Below, one piece after another: positions 54,931 to 62,754 of a stretch of 64,000 nt of DNA. The DNA is from an uncultured Flavobacteriaceae bacterium (GTDB taxonomy: Bacteria > Bacteroidota > Bacteroidia > Flavobacteriales > Flavobacteriaceae), in NCBI GenBank assembly GCA_905181835.1, contig CAJIZF010000004.1, positions 496,001 to 560,000 on the forward strand, given 5' to 3'. The position numbers were made by a program, and so were the translations under genes. The stretch's first letter is position 1; each line of letters begins with the position of its first letter. The notes beneath the pieces are model-generated. The model had not been told where the DNA came from and searched no databases. It saw nothing but the letters and a program-made list of their open reading frames with translations.

Positions 54931-55100
54931 TTTTTTTGAGTATTCGTTTTTTTATTAAATCCAAAGGGACAGTGTTTGCAACCACTCTCGCAACAATAAC
55001 CACGCTTTAAATGGTATTGCTCTGTAAAGCATTTATACCCTTGCGCAGTCATATAATAATCTCCCTCTTCTAAAGGGATGTATTTTTTGAAATTAGTCAC
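54927..55100 (-). CDS. DUF5522 family small cysteine-rich protein
   Basis: 57 residues if the GTG at 55100 is the start: MTNFKKYIPLEEGDYYM, then GYKCFTEQYHLKRGYCCESG and CKHCPFGF. The CC...C..C arrangement with HLKRGYCC is the DUF5522 signature and may bind a metal. A downstream ATG at 55052 would keep the whole Cys motif and is an alternative start, since a TATTTTTG box sits only 4 bp upstream of the GTG. Its stop overlaps the hutU ATG by ATGA, so translation is probably coupled. Function unknown. Confidence 0.8.
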   Translation of the reverse strand: MTNFKKYIPLEEGDYYMTAQGYKCFTEQYHLKRGYCCESGCKHCPFGFNKKTNTQKK

Positions 55101-55209
55101 GTAACAAAAATAACGTTTTAAGTTATTGTTTGAATTAAGTTTTTGTTAATTGATGCTTCTTTACGTCAAATTGTTGCTTTGACTAGCATCAGTATGAATA
55201 ATTTATTTT

Positions 55210-55217
55210 TACTTTTG
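55210..55217 (+). promoter_or_regulatory. -7 box upstream of the ACC-deaminase-like gene
   Basis: TACTTTTG, a perfect TAnnTTTG, 38 bp upstream of the TTG start codon at 55256. A nested pair of dyads lies just upstream (55151-55191). Confidence 0.45.
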
Positions 55218-55255
55218 AATAAAGATAAAAGGACAAAAAATTAAAAACTAATCAA

Positions 55256-56173
55256 TTGTTAGAAAACAAACCTAGTGTTAGTAACCAGGTAATTTCCTTA
55301 GCACCATTTTTAAATACCAATTGTAAATTGGTAATTAAAAGAGAAGACTTGATACATCCCTATATTTCTGGTAACAAGTATAGAAAACTAAAATATAATT
55401 TGATTAATGCAAAAAAAGAGGGTTTTAATACATTATTGACATTTGGAGGAGCGTATTCTAATCATATAGCAGCAGTTGCATCGGTTGGTAAAGAGTTTGG
55501 ATTTAATACAATTGGCGTCATCCGCGGAGAGGAATTAATTGATAAAATTGACTTTAATCCCACTTTACTTTTTGCAAAAGAATGTGGCATGAAATTTTTG
55601 TTTATTTCACGCAAAGATTATCAGTTAAAAACTGAAAAGGCTTTTATAGATATTTTGAAATCTAAATTTGGTCATTTTTATTTAATACCTGAAGGAGGAA
55701 CCAATCAATTCGCCGTAAAAGGTTGTTCTGAAATATTAGAAAAAGAAGATTTAAATTATGATTTTATTTGTGCCTCTGTAGGTACTGGAGGAACACTTGC
55801 TGGACTCATAAAATCTTCAAAAAATTCTCAAAATGTAATCGGTTTTTCTGCACTAAAGGGTACTTTTCAAGTATCAGACATTAATAAATATACCTGTAAA
55901 TCAAATTTTAAGTTATTGGATGATTATTGTTTTGGAGGTTATGCTAAAGTAAATGCACAACTCGTTAATTTTATGAATACTTTTAAAGAGATTACAGCGA
56001 TACCACTAGATCCAATTTATACCGGAAAAATGATGTTTGGAATTATAGATTTAATCAAAAAAGGAATGATAAAGGAAAAAAGTTCAATTCTTTGCATTCA
56101 TACAGGTGGTCTACAGGGTATTACTGGAATGAATACTATTTTAAAAAAGAAAAACCTTCCTTTAATTAAGTAA
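55256..56173 (+). CDS. ACC deaminase / D-cysteine desulfhydrase family PLP enzyme
   Basis: 305 residues, starting at TTG. Fold-type-II PLP enzyme with the PLP lysine Lys41 in ISGNKYRKLKYN, the catalytic-Ser motif FGGAYSNHIAAVA, the phosphate-binding SVGTGGTLAGLI, and C-terminal ILCIHTGGLQGITGM. Residues in this family decide between ACC deamination and D-cysteine desulfhydration; they cannot be assigned safely here, and D-cysteine or related D-amino acid desulfhydrase is more likely in marine bacteria. It is followed by a glucosaminidase gene on the same strand. Confidence 0.85.
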   Translation: MLENKPSVSNQVISLAPFLNTNCKLVIKREDLIHPYISGNKYRKLKYNLINAKKEGFNTLLTFGGAYSNHIAAVASVGKEFGFNTIGVIRGEELIDKIDFNPTLLFAKECGMKFLFISRKDYQLKTEKAFIDILKSKFGHFYLIPEGGTNQFAVKGCSEILEKEDLNYDFICASVGTGGTLAGLIKSSKNSQNVIGFSALKGTFQVSDINKYTCKSNFKLLDDYCFGGYAKVNAQLVNFMNTFKEITAIPLDPIYTGKMMFGIIDLIKKGMIKEKSSILCIHTGGLQGITGMNTILKKKNLPLIK

Positions 56174-56312
56174 TCTTTATAAAAATAATTCATCTCATAA
56201 ATATTGATGATTCCTGATTTTTTTATAATTTAACTGAAATTTTAAGAATGCATACTATTCTATTATAGTTTGAGTTTTATTATATGATTGATCTTTTAAT
56301 TAAACTTTTGAA

Positions 56313-57125
56313 ATGACTTTTAATTCATTTAAAATAGTAGCGTTGTGTTGCCTACTTATCGTAGGATGCAGAGCAAAAAAAAATACGGTAGCTACTTCCA
56401 AAAAAAAATATGTTCCTACAGAAAAGGTAATTGTAGAAAAAAAAGGTGAGTCGTTAAGTAAAGAGATCAAGCCTCCTTCAAAGAACATTACTTATAAGGA
56501 AACGGTTATTTTGTATATAGAAAAGTACAGTCCTATCGCAAAAGAAGAGATGCTGCAGTACGGAATTCCTGCAAGTATAACGCTTGCTCAAGGAATATTA
56601 GAAAGTGGTGCAGGTAGAGGTGAATTGAGTGCAAAATCTAATAATCATTTTGGGATAAAATGTCATAAAGGATGGACTGGTGGGCGTGTTTATCATGATG
56701 ATGATAAATTACAAGAATGTTTCAGAAAGTATAAAGATCCAAAATATTCGTTCAGAGATCATTCTTTATTTTTAACGCAACGATCTCGATATAATGATTT
56801 ATTTAAACACAAGAAAGATGATTATAAATCTTGGGCTAAAGGATTGAAAAAAGCCGGATATGCCACAGATCCTAAATATCCTGATAAATTGATTCGAATA
56901 ATAGAAACATACGAACTCTTTGTGTACGATGAGGATGTATTAGGTAAAAAGAAATCAAAAAAGAAAGAAAAAAAATCTTCAAATATTAAATCGTATGTCG
57001 TCGAAAAAGGAGATACCTTGTATAGTATTTCTAGAAAGTTTAATCTTACCGTAGATACTTTAAAAACGTATAATGATTTAGATAGTAACACTATAGATGT
57101 GGGCCAAGTATTATACCTAGAATAA
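56313..57125 (+). CDS. glucosaminidase-LysM lipoprotein (peptidoglycan hydrolase)
   Basis: 270 residues with a lipoprotein signal (FKIVALCCLLIVGCRAKK). Residues ~65-205 are a FlgJ/LytD-type glucosaminidase domain: catalytic Glu in LAQGILESGAGRGELSA, then NNHFGIKCHKGWTG and KYKDPKYSFRDHSLFL. After a Lys/Ser-rich linker, a LysM domain (about 225-270, VVEKGDTLYSISRKFNL) binds peptidoglycan. It should cleave glycan strands during cell-wall turnover, anchored to the outer membrane. Confidence 0.92.
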   Translation: MTFNSFKIVALCCLLIVGCRAKKNTVATSKKKYVPTEKVIVEKKGESLSKEIKPPSKNITYKETVILYIEKYSPIAKEEMLQYGIPASITLAQGILESGAGRGELSAKSNNHFGIKCHKGWTGGRVYHDDDKLQECFRKYKDPKYSFRDHSLFLTQRSRYNDLFKHKKDDYKSWAKGLKKAGYATDPKYPDKLIRIIETYELFVYDEDVLGKKKSKKKEKKSSNIKSYVVEKGDTLYSISRKFNLTVDTLKTYNDLDSNTIDVGQVLYLE

Positions 57126-57147
57126 ATTAAGATAAATGAAAGTTACG

Positions 57148-57173
57148 CTCAATTAATTATTGAGTTTATTTTT
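57148..57173 (+). terminator. Probable terminator of the glucosaminidase gene
   Basis: CTCAAT (57148-57153), a 5-base loop and ATTGAG (57159-57164), then TTTATTTTT. The stem is short and overlaps the end of the convergent gene. Confidence 0.55.
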
Positions 57174-57497
57174 CCATTTTTTATATTGGTCTGGATCTAA
57201 TGTCTTTTTCATTTGAGAATCAAAATCGTCATTTGCCTTTTTTTGATCAGTCTCCATTGATGCTTTGTTTTCGTCAAGCTCAGATTTTCGGAAACTAACT
57301 TTTTTAGTAACTAAAGCTCTGAACAAAGTACGTCTTTGAATATCGTTTAAATCTAATTCATTAGTTAATATTTGTAACTCGTTATTCGCTTCGACCTCTG
57401 GTCTATCTTGATTCTGTTTTAAACTTTGAGCAGATATAGATTGCGAACTAAACAATATAAAAGAAGCAAGGACGACTAATGAGAATATATTTTTCAT
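57153..57497 (-). CDS. small secreted protein of unknown function, Spy/helical type
   Basis: 114 residues from the ATG at 57497 (another ATG 9 bp upstream is possible). Signal peptide (IFSLVVLASFILFSSQSISAQ), then an all-helical charged mature part with LNDIQRRTLFRALVTKKVSF and MKKTLDPDQYKKWKNKL. The repeated "...L..eQ...w..." helical layout resembles periplasmic Spy/CpxP-like proteins. This is only a structural resemblance; no function is assigned. Confidence 0.65.
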   Translation of the reverse strand: MKNIFSLVVLASFILFSSQSISAQSLKQNQDRPEVEANNELQILTNELDLNDIQRRTLFRALVTKKVSFRKSELDENKASMETDQKKANDDFDSQMKKTLDPDQYKKWKNKLNN

Positions 57498-57541
57498 TTT
57501 AAACATTTTTCATTTTAAATAACAAGAATTAAGCCAAAAAA

Positions 57542-58819
57542 TTAATCTTCAATGGCTTCTAGATATTCTAACAACATTGCTACTCCTTCATCGTGGACTA
57601 ATGATCTTCCTAATTGAGGCATTAAATAGGTGGGTGTTGTGCTTTGAATGCGACTTTCAATTTGACCTCTATGGGAATAGATGCCAGTTGTTACAAAATC
57701 AGTTTCCAATCTAAAATCTAATAAAAATCCAGTTGGCACGTAACCACCTGGTTGATGACAATGCGCACAATTAATATCAATATAAGACCTTCCCCTTTCA
57801 AAAATATCAAAATTAATTTCATCTTCCCAATCTGCAAGTACCTCTAAAGTTGAAATATCTGAGATGCCTTCTAACAATCCAATGTCAATAAAATGTTGTA
57901 ATTGATTTATTGAAGTTTCTTCATTTTGAGGATTGAAATTCATTGCTCTCAGTTTAGGTCCAATGGGGGTTGTGTCGTCATACACATGATGACAAGTAAT
58001 ACAGTCATCTTTAGATGGTATTTGGTATTGAACTTCTTGAGTGATCCCTTCAGTATTAAGATAAGAGACCGGGATCGTACTTCCTTGTTCAGTATAGACG
58101 GCTTCATTCATTTGATCATCCCAAAGATATTCCCCAACTTTCCATGTTCCTTCGGTTTTTATTAAGACTCTTGTTTCAATAATAATTTTATTAGAATTGG
58201 TATTATTTTCGTCTTCGTAGTAATAAAAGGTTTTAGAAATCAATGTATTATCAGGAAAAATAGGTAATAAGCTATTGTTGTTATACTGCATGGCTTCCCC
58301 TTCAGGCATTCTTATCAATCGTTGTTTATGAGCGTAATCTGTAAACAACTGACTGTTTAAATCATAAAGATGTACATTTTCGGCAGGAGTTAAGCTTTTT
58401 AAATTACCACTAAAAATACCCATTTCTGATAAATAGTCTTTAAAAATTAATGGCGCAACTAAAGTCTCAACTGTTAAAATATTACTTTGAAGAGATTCGT
58501 TTCCTTCTGCATCTAAAGCAGTGACATTAATTTCATAAGAAGTTCCAGGTGTTAATCCAAATATACTTGCTGTAGTTCCATTATTTATGGTTTGAATATT
58601 GGTTCCATCAAGGTATAGTTTGTAATTTGTAACTCCTACGTTGTCTGTAGCTTCACTCCAACTTAAATCTAAAGAGCTGTCGGTAATATTTGAAATAGTA
58701 AGATTTTGTGGAGCTGTTGGATTTTGATTGTCAATGTCTGACATTTCATCGTCATCACTGCCACAAGACACTAAAAATGTTATTGCAATAATAAAATTTA
58801 TTAGTAAATACTTTTTCAT
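57542..58819 (-). CDS. SO2930-family diheme c-type cytochrome lipoprotein with fibronectin type III domain
   Basis: 425 residues. Lipoprotein signal with Cys19 (FIIAITFLVSCGSDDDE). Residues ~35-118 are a fibronectin type III domain (PQNLTISNITDSSLDLSWS). The rest matches the SO2930-type protein: KDYLSEMGIF, PLYDLNSQLFTDYA-like (VHLYDLNSQLFTDYAHKQR), and two CxxCH heme sites, CITCH and CAHCH, in KDDCITCHHVYD and INCAHCHQPGG. It is an extracytoplasmic electron-transfer protein; partner unknown. The family usually lacks an Fn3 domain. Confidence 0.85.
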   Translation of the reverse strand: MKKYLLINFIIAITFLVSCGSDDDEMSDIDNQNPTAPQNLTISNITDSSLDLSWSEATDNVGVTNYKLYLDGTNIQTINNGTTASIFGLTPGTSYEINVTALDAEGNESLQSNILTVETLVAPLIFKDYLSEMGIFSGNLKSLTPAENVHLYDLNSQLFTDYAHKQRLIRMPEGEAMQYNNNSLLPIFPDNTLISKTFYYYEDENNTNSNKIIIETRVLIKTEGTWKVGEYLWDDQMNEAVYTEQGSTIPVSYLNTEGITQEVQYQIPSKDDCITCHHVYDDTTPIGPKLRAMNFNPQNEETSINQLQHFIDIGLLEGISDISTLEVLADWEDEINFDIFERGRSYIDINCAHCHQPGGYVPTGFLLDFRLETDFVTTGIYSHRGQIESRIQSTTPTYLMPQLGRSLVHDEGVAMLLEYLEAIED

Positions 58820-58962
58820 TTTCTAAATTTTGTCTAAAATACAATTTTGATTCAATTTTAAAATGGTTTACGCTTCTTTTTACTTTTTAAATTTATAATT
58901 TTAACATAGTTACTTGTGTTCATTGTTTATATTTAACATTCAAAATCAGAAATAATAATTAG

Positions 58963-60453
58963 ATGACAAAAGATATAACGACGTTCGTATTTTTAATTGG
59001 TTTTTCTTTCTTATGTGCTCAAAATAGAGCCATTCCAGTAGATACTTTGGTGAAAACCACTCATAATACAACAGTCAAAGGACAAAATTTTTCATACACT
59101 GCCGAAACAGGAACTCAACCCGTTTGGAACAAAGATGGTGATCCTATGGCAACCTTGTTTTATACCTACTATACTAGAGATAATATAAAAAATAGAGCAA
59201 AAAGGCCTTTAATTATATCATTCAATGGAGGGCCTGGTTCTGCTTCTGTTTGGATGCATATTGCTTATACGGGCCCTAGAATACTTAATATAGATGAAGA
59301 AGGGAATCCAATACAACCATACGGATTTAAAGCAAATCCAAATTCTATTATTGATGTCGCAGATATTGTTTTCGTTAACCCTGTAAACACTGGGTATTCT
59401 AGAATGATTCCTGACAGTGAAGGAAAAATGCCTGATAAAAAAATATTTTTTGGTATCAATGCTGACATTAAATATCTTGCTGAGTGGGTAAATACATTTG
59501 TATCAAGACACAATCGCTGGGAGTCCCCAAAATATATTATTGGTGAAAGTTATGGAGGTACTCGTGTTATGGGATTATCTAATGAATTACAAAGTTCTCA
59601 ATGGATGTATTTAAACGGTGTTATTCTTGTTTCTCCGGCTGACTATAAGTTATATAGTACCAATCAACCTATATATTCTGCAATTAACTTGCCTTATTTT
59701 ACTGCTGCGGCTTGGTATCATAAAGTATTACCACCAGAATTACAGAATAAAGATTTATTGGATATTCTTCCTGAATCTGAAAATTACGCTATAAATACTT
59801 TGATGCCTGCTCTTGCTAAAGGTAGTAATATATCAGATGAAGAAAGAAATAGTGTGGCTGAACAAATGTCTTTTTATTCTGGTTTGAGTAAAAAATCAAT
59901 TCTCAATCATAATTTAGAAGTGCCCACTAGTTTTTTTTGGAAAGAGTTAATGCGAGATAAAACAGGATATACCATAGGGAGATTAGATTCTAGATATTTA
60001 GGAATTGACAGAATAAATGCTGGTACGAGCCCAGATTATAGTCCCGAATTAACCTCTTGGTTGCATTCTTTCACACCGGCCATCAATCATTATATTAAAT
60101 CTGAATTAAATTTTAATACAGATATTAAGTACAATATGTTTGGAGATGTACACCCTTGGGATCGAAGAAATAATGAAACAAGAGAAGAATTACGAAAGGC
60201 TATGGCAACTAATCCCTATTTAAAAGTATTAAACCAATCTGGTTATTATGACGGCGCTACTACCTATTTTGCGGCTAAATATACCCTATCACAAATAGAC
60301 CCCAGTGGTAAAATGAAAGACCGAATGATATTCAAAGGGTATCGAAGTGGTCACATGATGTATTTACGTAACGAAGATTTGATCAAGGCAAATGAAGACT
60401 TAAGAGTTTTTATTAAAAAATCGTCAAACATTGGGAAACCAGCCAAGTATTAA
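58963..60453 (+). CDS. S10 family serine carboxypeptidase
   Basis: 496 residues with a signal peptide (TFVFLIGFSFLCAQ). An alpha/beta-hydrolase peptidase that removes C-terminal residues at acidic pH. Family marks: ISFNGGPGSASVWMH (oxyanion hole), the nucleophile Ser in YIIGESYGGTR, a catalytic Asp in GYYDGATTYFAAK and the catalytic His in GYRSGHMMYL. Length is typical for bacterial members. It is probably periplasmic or secreted and serves peptide use. No operon partner. Confidence 0.92.
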   Translation: MTKDITTFVFLIGFSFLCAQNRAIPVDTLVKTTHNTTVKGQNFSYTAETGTQPVWNKDGDPMATLFYTYYTRDNIKNRAKRPLIISFNGGPGSASVWMHIAYTGPRILNIDEEGNPIQPYGFKANPNSIIDVADIVFVNPVNTGYSRMIPDSEGKMPDKKIFFGINADIKYLAEWVNTFVSRHNRWESPKYIIGESYGGTRVMGLSNELQSSQWMYLNGVILVSPADYKLYSTNQPIYSAINLPYFTAAAWYHKVLPPELQNKDLLDILPESENYAINTLMPALAKGSNISDEERNSVAEQMSFYSGLSKKSILNHNLEVPTSFFWKELMRDKTGYTIGRLDSRYLGIDRINAGTSPDYSPELTSWLHSFTPAINHYIKSELNFNTDIKYNMFGDVHPWDRRNNETREELRKAMATNPYLKVLNQSGYYDGATTYFAAKYTLSQIDPSGKMKDRMIFKGYRSGHMMYLRNEDLIKANEDLRVFIKKSSNIGKPAKY

Positions 60454-60568
60454 GTGATTTTTAGTATCATCAAATTTTAAGGGTGTAATTCTTCAACAAA
60501 TATTGTCTTTTGCTACTCCCGTCATTTAAATAAATAATTTCTAGACTCTTAATTTAATTTCAAAAAAT

Positions 60569-60751
60569 TTAGGATTTAATCTGAATATTTTCCAGATGCT
60601 TAATTTTTTCCAAAACAATTTCAGATTCAGCAATTTTTTCATCACTCAGCCTTCGATTAACAGTTGAATATTTATGAGATTCTTCTAAAAGTTTACGATA
60701 TTTTAAATGAAGTGTATCCAATTCACTTTTCTTTTTAAATAGTTTAAACAT
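60569..60751 (-). CDS. Lacal_2735 family small protein
   Basis: 60 residues from the ATG at 60751: MFKLFKKKSELDTLHLKYRK, then LLEESHKYSTVNRRLSDEK and a C-terminal helix (VLEKIKHLENI). It is highly charged and helical, with no membrane segment. The family is known only from Bacteroidota and has no assigned function. A longer in-frame start at 60823 overlaps the SDR gene and adds unconserved residues. It is the last gene of the photolyase cluster, 17 bp after the SDR gene. Confidence 0.82.
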   Translation of the reverse strand: MFKLFKKKSELDTLHLKYRKLLEESHKYSTVNRRLSDEKIAESEIVLEKIKHLENIQIKS

Positions 60752-60768
60752 AGCTTTTTGTTTTAAGT

Positions 60769-61464
60769 TTATTTTATAGTTGAGTACCCTCCATCTACAT
60801 GAAGTATTTGTCCTGTAATCCATGAGGATTTGTTAGAGAGTAAATAGGTTGCTGCCTCGGCAATATCTCTTGCTGTTCCTACTTTTTTTAATGGATTTTT
60901 CTCTGCTTGTGCTTCCATTTTTTGTGGTGTATTTAAAAATTTGTCTGCTAGAGGAGTATCTGTTAATGAAGGTGCTATTGCATTGACTCTGATTTTTGGC
61001 GCAAATTCAGCAGATAAAGATCTAGTTAGGCCTTCGATAGCTCCTTTTGAGGCAGCAACTTGAGAATGAAAGTTAAATCCGTTTTGAACCGCTATTGTAG
61101 AAAAAAGTACAATAGAGGAGTTGCCTGCTTTTGTCAATTTTGGGAGTAGTGATTTAATGACTCTCGTAGCTCCAACTACTTGTAGTTTAAAATCGTTAAT
61201 GAAATCGTCATCTGAAAACCGTTTGAATGGTTTTAAATTGATACTTCCTGGACAATAAACCAATCCGTCTATTTGTTCAGGGAGTAACTCTAAATTTAAT
61301 GTATCACTTAAAACATCCAATTTTTGATACTGAACATTCCCTTGACTATTGATAACATTTTCATGATAAGTAGCAAATACATTATTTCCCTCTTTTTCTA
61401 AAAGTTGGACTAGTTCTCTACCAATTCCGGAGGAACCTCCTATTACAACATAACTTTTATTCAT
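60769..61464 (-). CDS. SDR family protein lacking the catalytic tyrosine
   Basis: 231 residues with the classical SDR Rossmann fold: GGSSGIGRELVQLLE at the N-terminus, GLVYCPGSINLKPF in place of NNAG, the catalytic-Ser region IVLFSTIAVQNGF, and VNAIAPSLTDTPLA. The YxxxK motif reads VAASK, so Val stands at the Tyr position while Lys is kept. Normal dehydrogenase chemistry is therefore doubtful. It lies 15 bp downstream of the photolyase gene in the same direction. Confidence 0.88.
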   Translation of the reverse strand: MNKSYVVIGGSSGIGRELVQLLEKEGNNVFATYHENVINSQGNVQYQKLDVLSDTLNLELLPEQIDGLVYCPGSINLKPFKRFSDDDFINDFKLQVVGATRVIKSLLPKLTKAGNSSIVLFSTIAVQNGFNFHSQVAASKGAIEGLTRSLSAEFAPKIRVNAIAPSLTDTPLADKFLNTPQKMEAQAEKNPLKKVGTARDIAEAATYLLSNKSSWITGQILHVDGGYSTIK

Positions 61465-61479
61465 TTTTTAATCTTTAAA

Positions 61480-62754
61480 TTAATTTATTCCTTTTTTATA
61501 TGCTTCTAATGCTCTGTTTCTAGCATATTTATGATCTACGATAGGTTTTGGATATTCAAGAGTGTCAAAATCTTTAACCCATTTTTTGGTATATGTTAGG
61601 GTTTTGTCAAACTTTTTTAACTGCTCAATGGGATTGAATATTCTAAAGTATGGAGCAGCGTCACATCCGGTTCCTGCTGCCCATTGCCAGTTTCCATTGT
61701 TTGAAGAAAGCTCATAATCCAATAGTTTCTTTGCAAAATAGGCTTCTCCATAACGCCAATCAATCAACAAATGTTTACACAAAAATCCAGCAGTTACCAT
61801 TCGAACTCGATTGTGCATATATCCTGTTTCATTTAATTGTCTCATTCCAGCATCTACTAACGGATACCCAGTTTTTCCTTGACACCAGTTATCATAATCT
61901 TCTTTATTGTTAACCCATTGAATACCATCGTATTTAGGCCGAAAGTTTTTAGTAACTACGTGTGGAAAATGAAAAATAATTTGCATAAAGAACTCTCTCC
62001 AAATTAACTCACTTAAAAAAGTTTCACTTTTATTTTTTAATTCAGTAATAATTTGTCGGACACTTATTGTTCCAAATCGTAAGTGAGGACTCAAATAACT
62101 TGTTGAATCTAAATTTGGAAAATTTCTAGTTTCAGAGTAGGTTGAAACATTTTTAAGACTATATTTTTTTACTTTTAGAGACGAATTTTTTAATCCAAGT
62201 TGATTGAGTGAAGGAAAATCAATTATTTTTTTATAAAAATTATCAAAATTTGCTATTAAATTTAAATTCACCTTAGTGAATTTCTCTAACCATTTTCTTT
62301 TGTATGGAGTAAAAACTGTATATGGTTTACCATCTGCTTTAACAATTTCATCTTCTTCAAATATTACTTGATCTTTGAAGGTTTTCATTTCAATTCCTTT
62401 GGAATTTAAAAATTCATTTATTTTTTGGTCTCTTTTAATTGCATAAGGTTCATAATCTTTATTTAAATAGACTTTTTGGATATCATAGGTTGTTACTAAT
62501 TTTTCCCAAACATCATCAATTTGACCTTTTAAAATTTGTAAGGATGCATTGTGATTGTTAAGTTGTTTATTGATTTTAGATAGCGACTCGTATATAAAAT
62601 TTACTCTGGCGTCATCTTCTGGTAATTCATCTAGTATTGAATCATCAAAAATAAATATGGGTAGTATATTTTCATTTTCGTTTAAAGCTTTAAAAAGCCC
62701 TGTATTATCCTCTAGCCTTAAGTCTCTACGATACCAAAAAATTGAGATTTTCAT
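61480..62754 (-). CDS. phrB: deoxyribodipyrimidine photolyase (class I)
   Basis: 424 residues. Repairs cyclobutane pyrimidine dimers with blue light, using FAD and an antenna chromophore. The N-terminal antenna domain has FWYRRDLRLEDNTGLF. The FAD domain has LIWREFFMQIIFHFPHV, GKTGYPLVDAGMRQLNETGY, HNRVRMVTAGFLCKHLLIDW and NNGNWQWAAGTGCDAAPYFR. The Trp residues of the electron chain are kept. Its ATG overlaps the stop of the upstream gene by one base, so the cluster is probably an operon. A cryptochrome role cannot be excluded. Confidence 0.93.
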   Translation of the reverse strand: MKISIFWYRRDLRLEDNTGLFKALNENENILPIFIFDDSILDELPEDDARVNFIYESLSKINKQLNNHNASLQILKGQIDDVWEKLVTTYDIQKVYLNKDYEPYAIKRDQKINEFLNSKGIEMKTFKDQVIFEEDEIVKADGKPYTVFTPYKRKWLEKFTKVNLNLIANFDNFYKKIIDFPSLNQLGLKNSSLKVKKYSLKNVSTYSETRNFPNLDSTSYLSPHLRFGTISVRQIITELKNKSETFLSELIWREFFMQIIFHFPHVVTKNFRPKYDGIQWVNNKEDYDNWCQGKTGYPLVDAGMRQLNETGYMHNRVRMVTAGFLCKHLLIDWRYGEAYFAKKLLDYELSSNNGNWQWAAGTGCDAAPYFRIFNPIEQLKKFDKTLTYTKKWVKDFDTLEYPKPIVDHKYARNRALEAYKKGIN

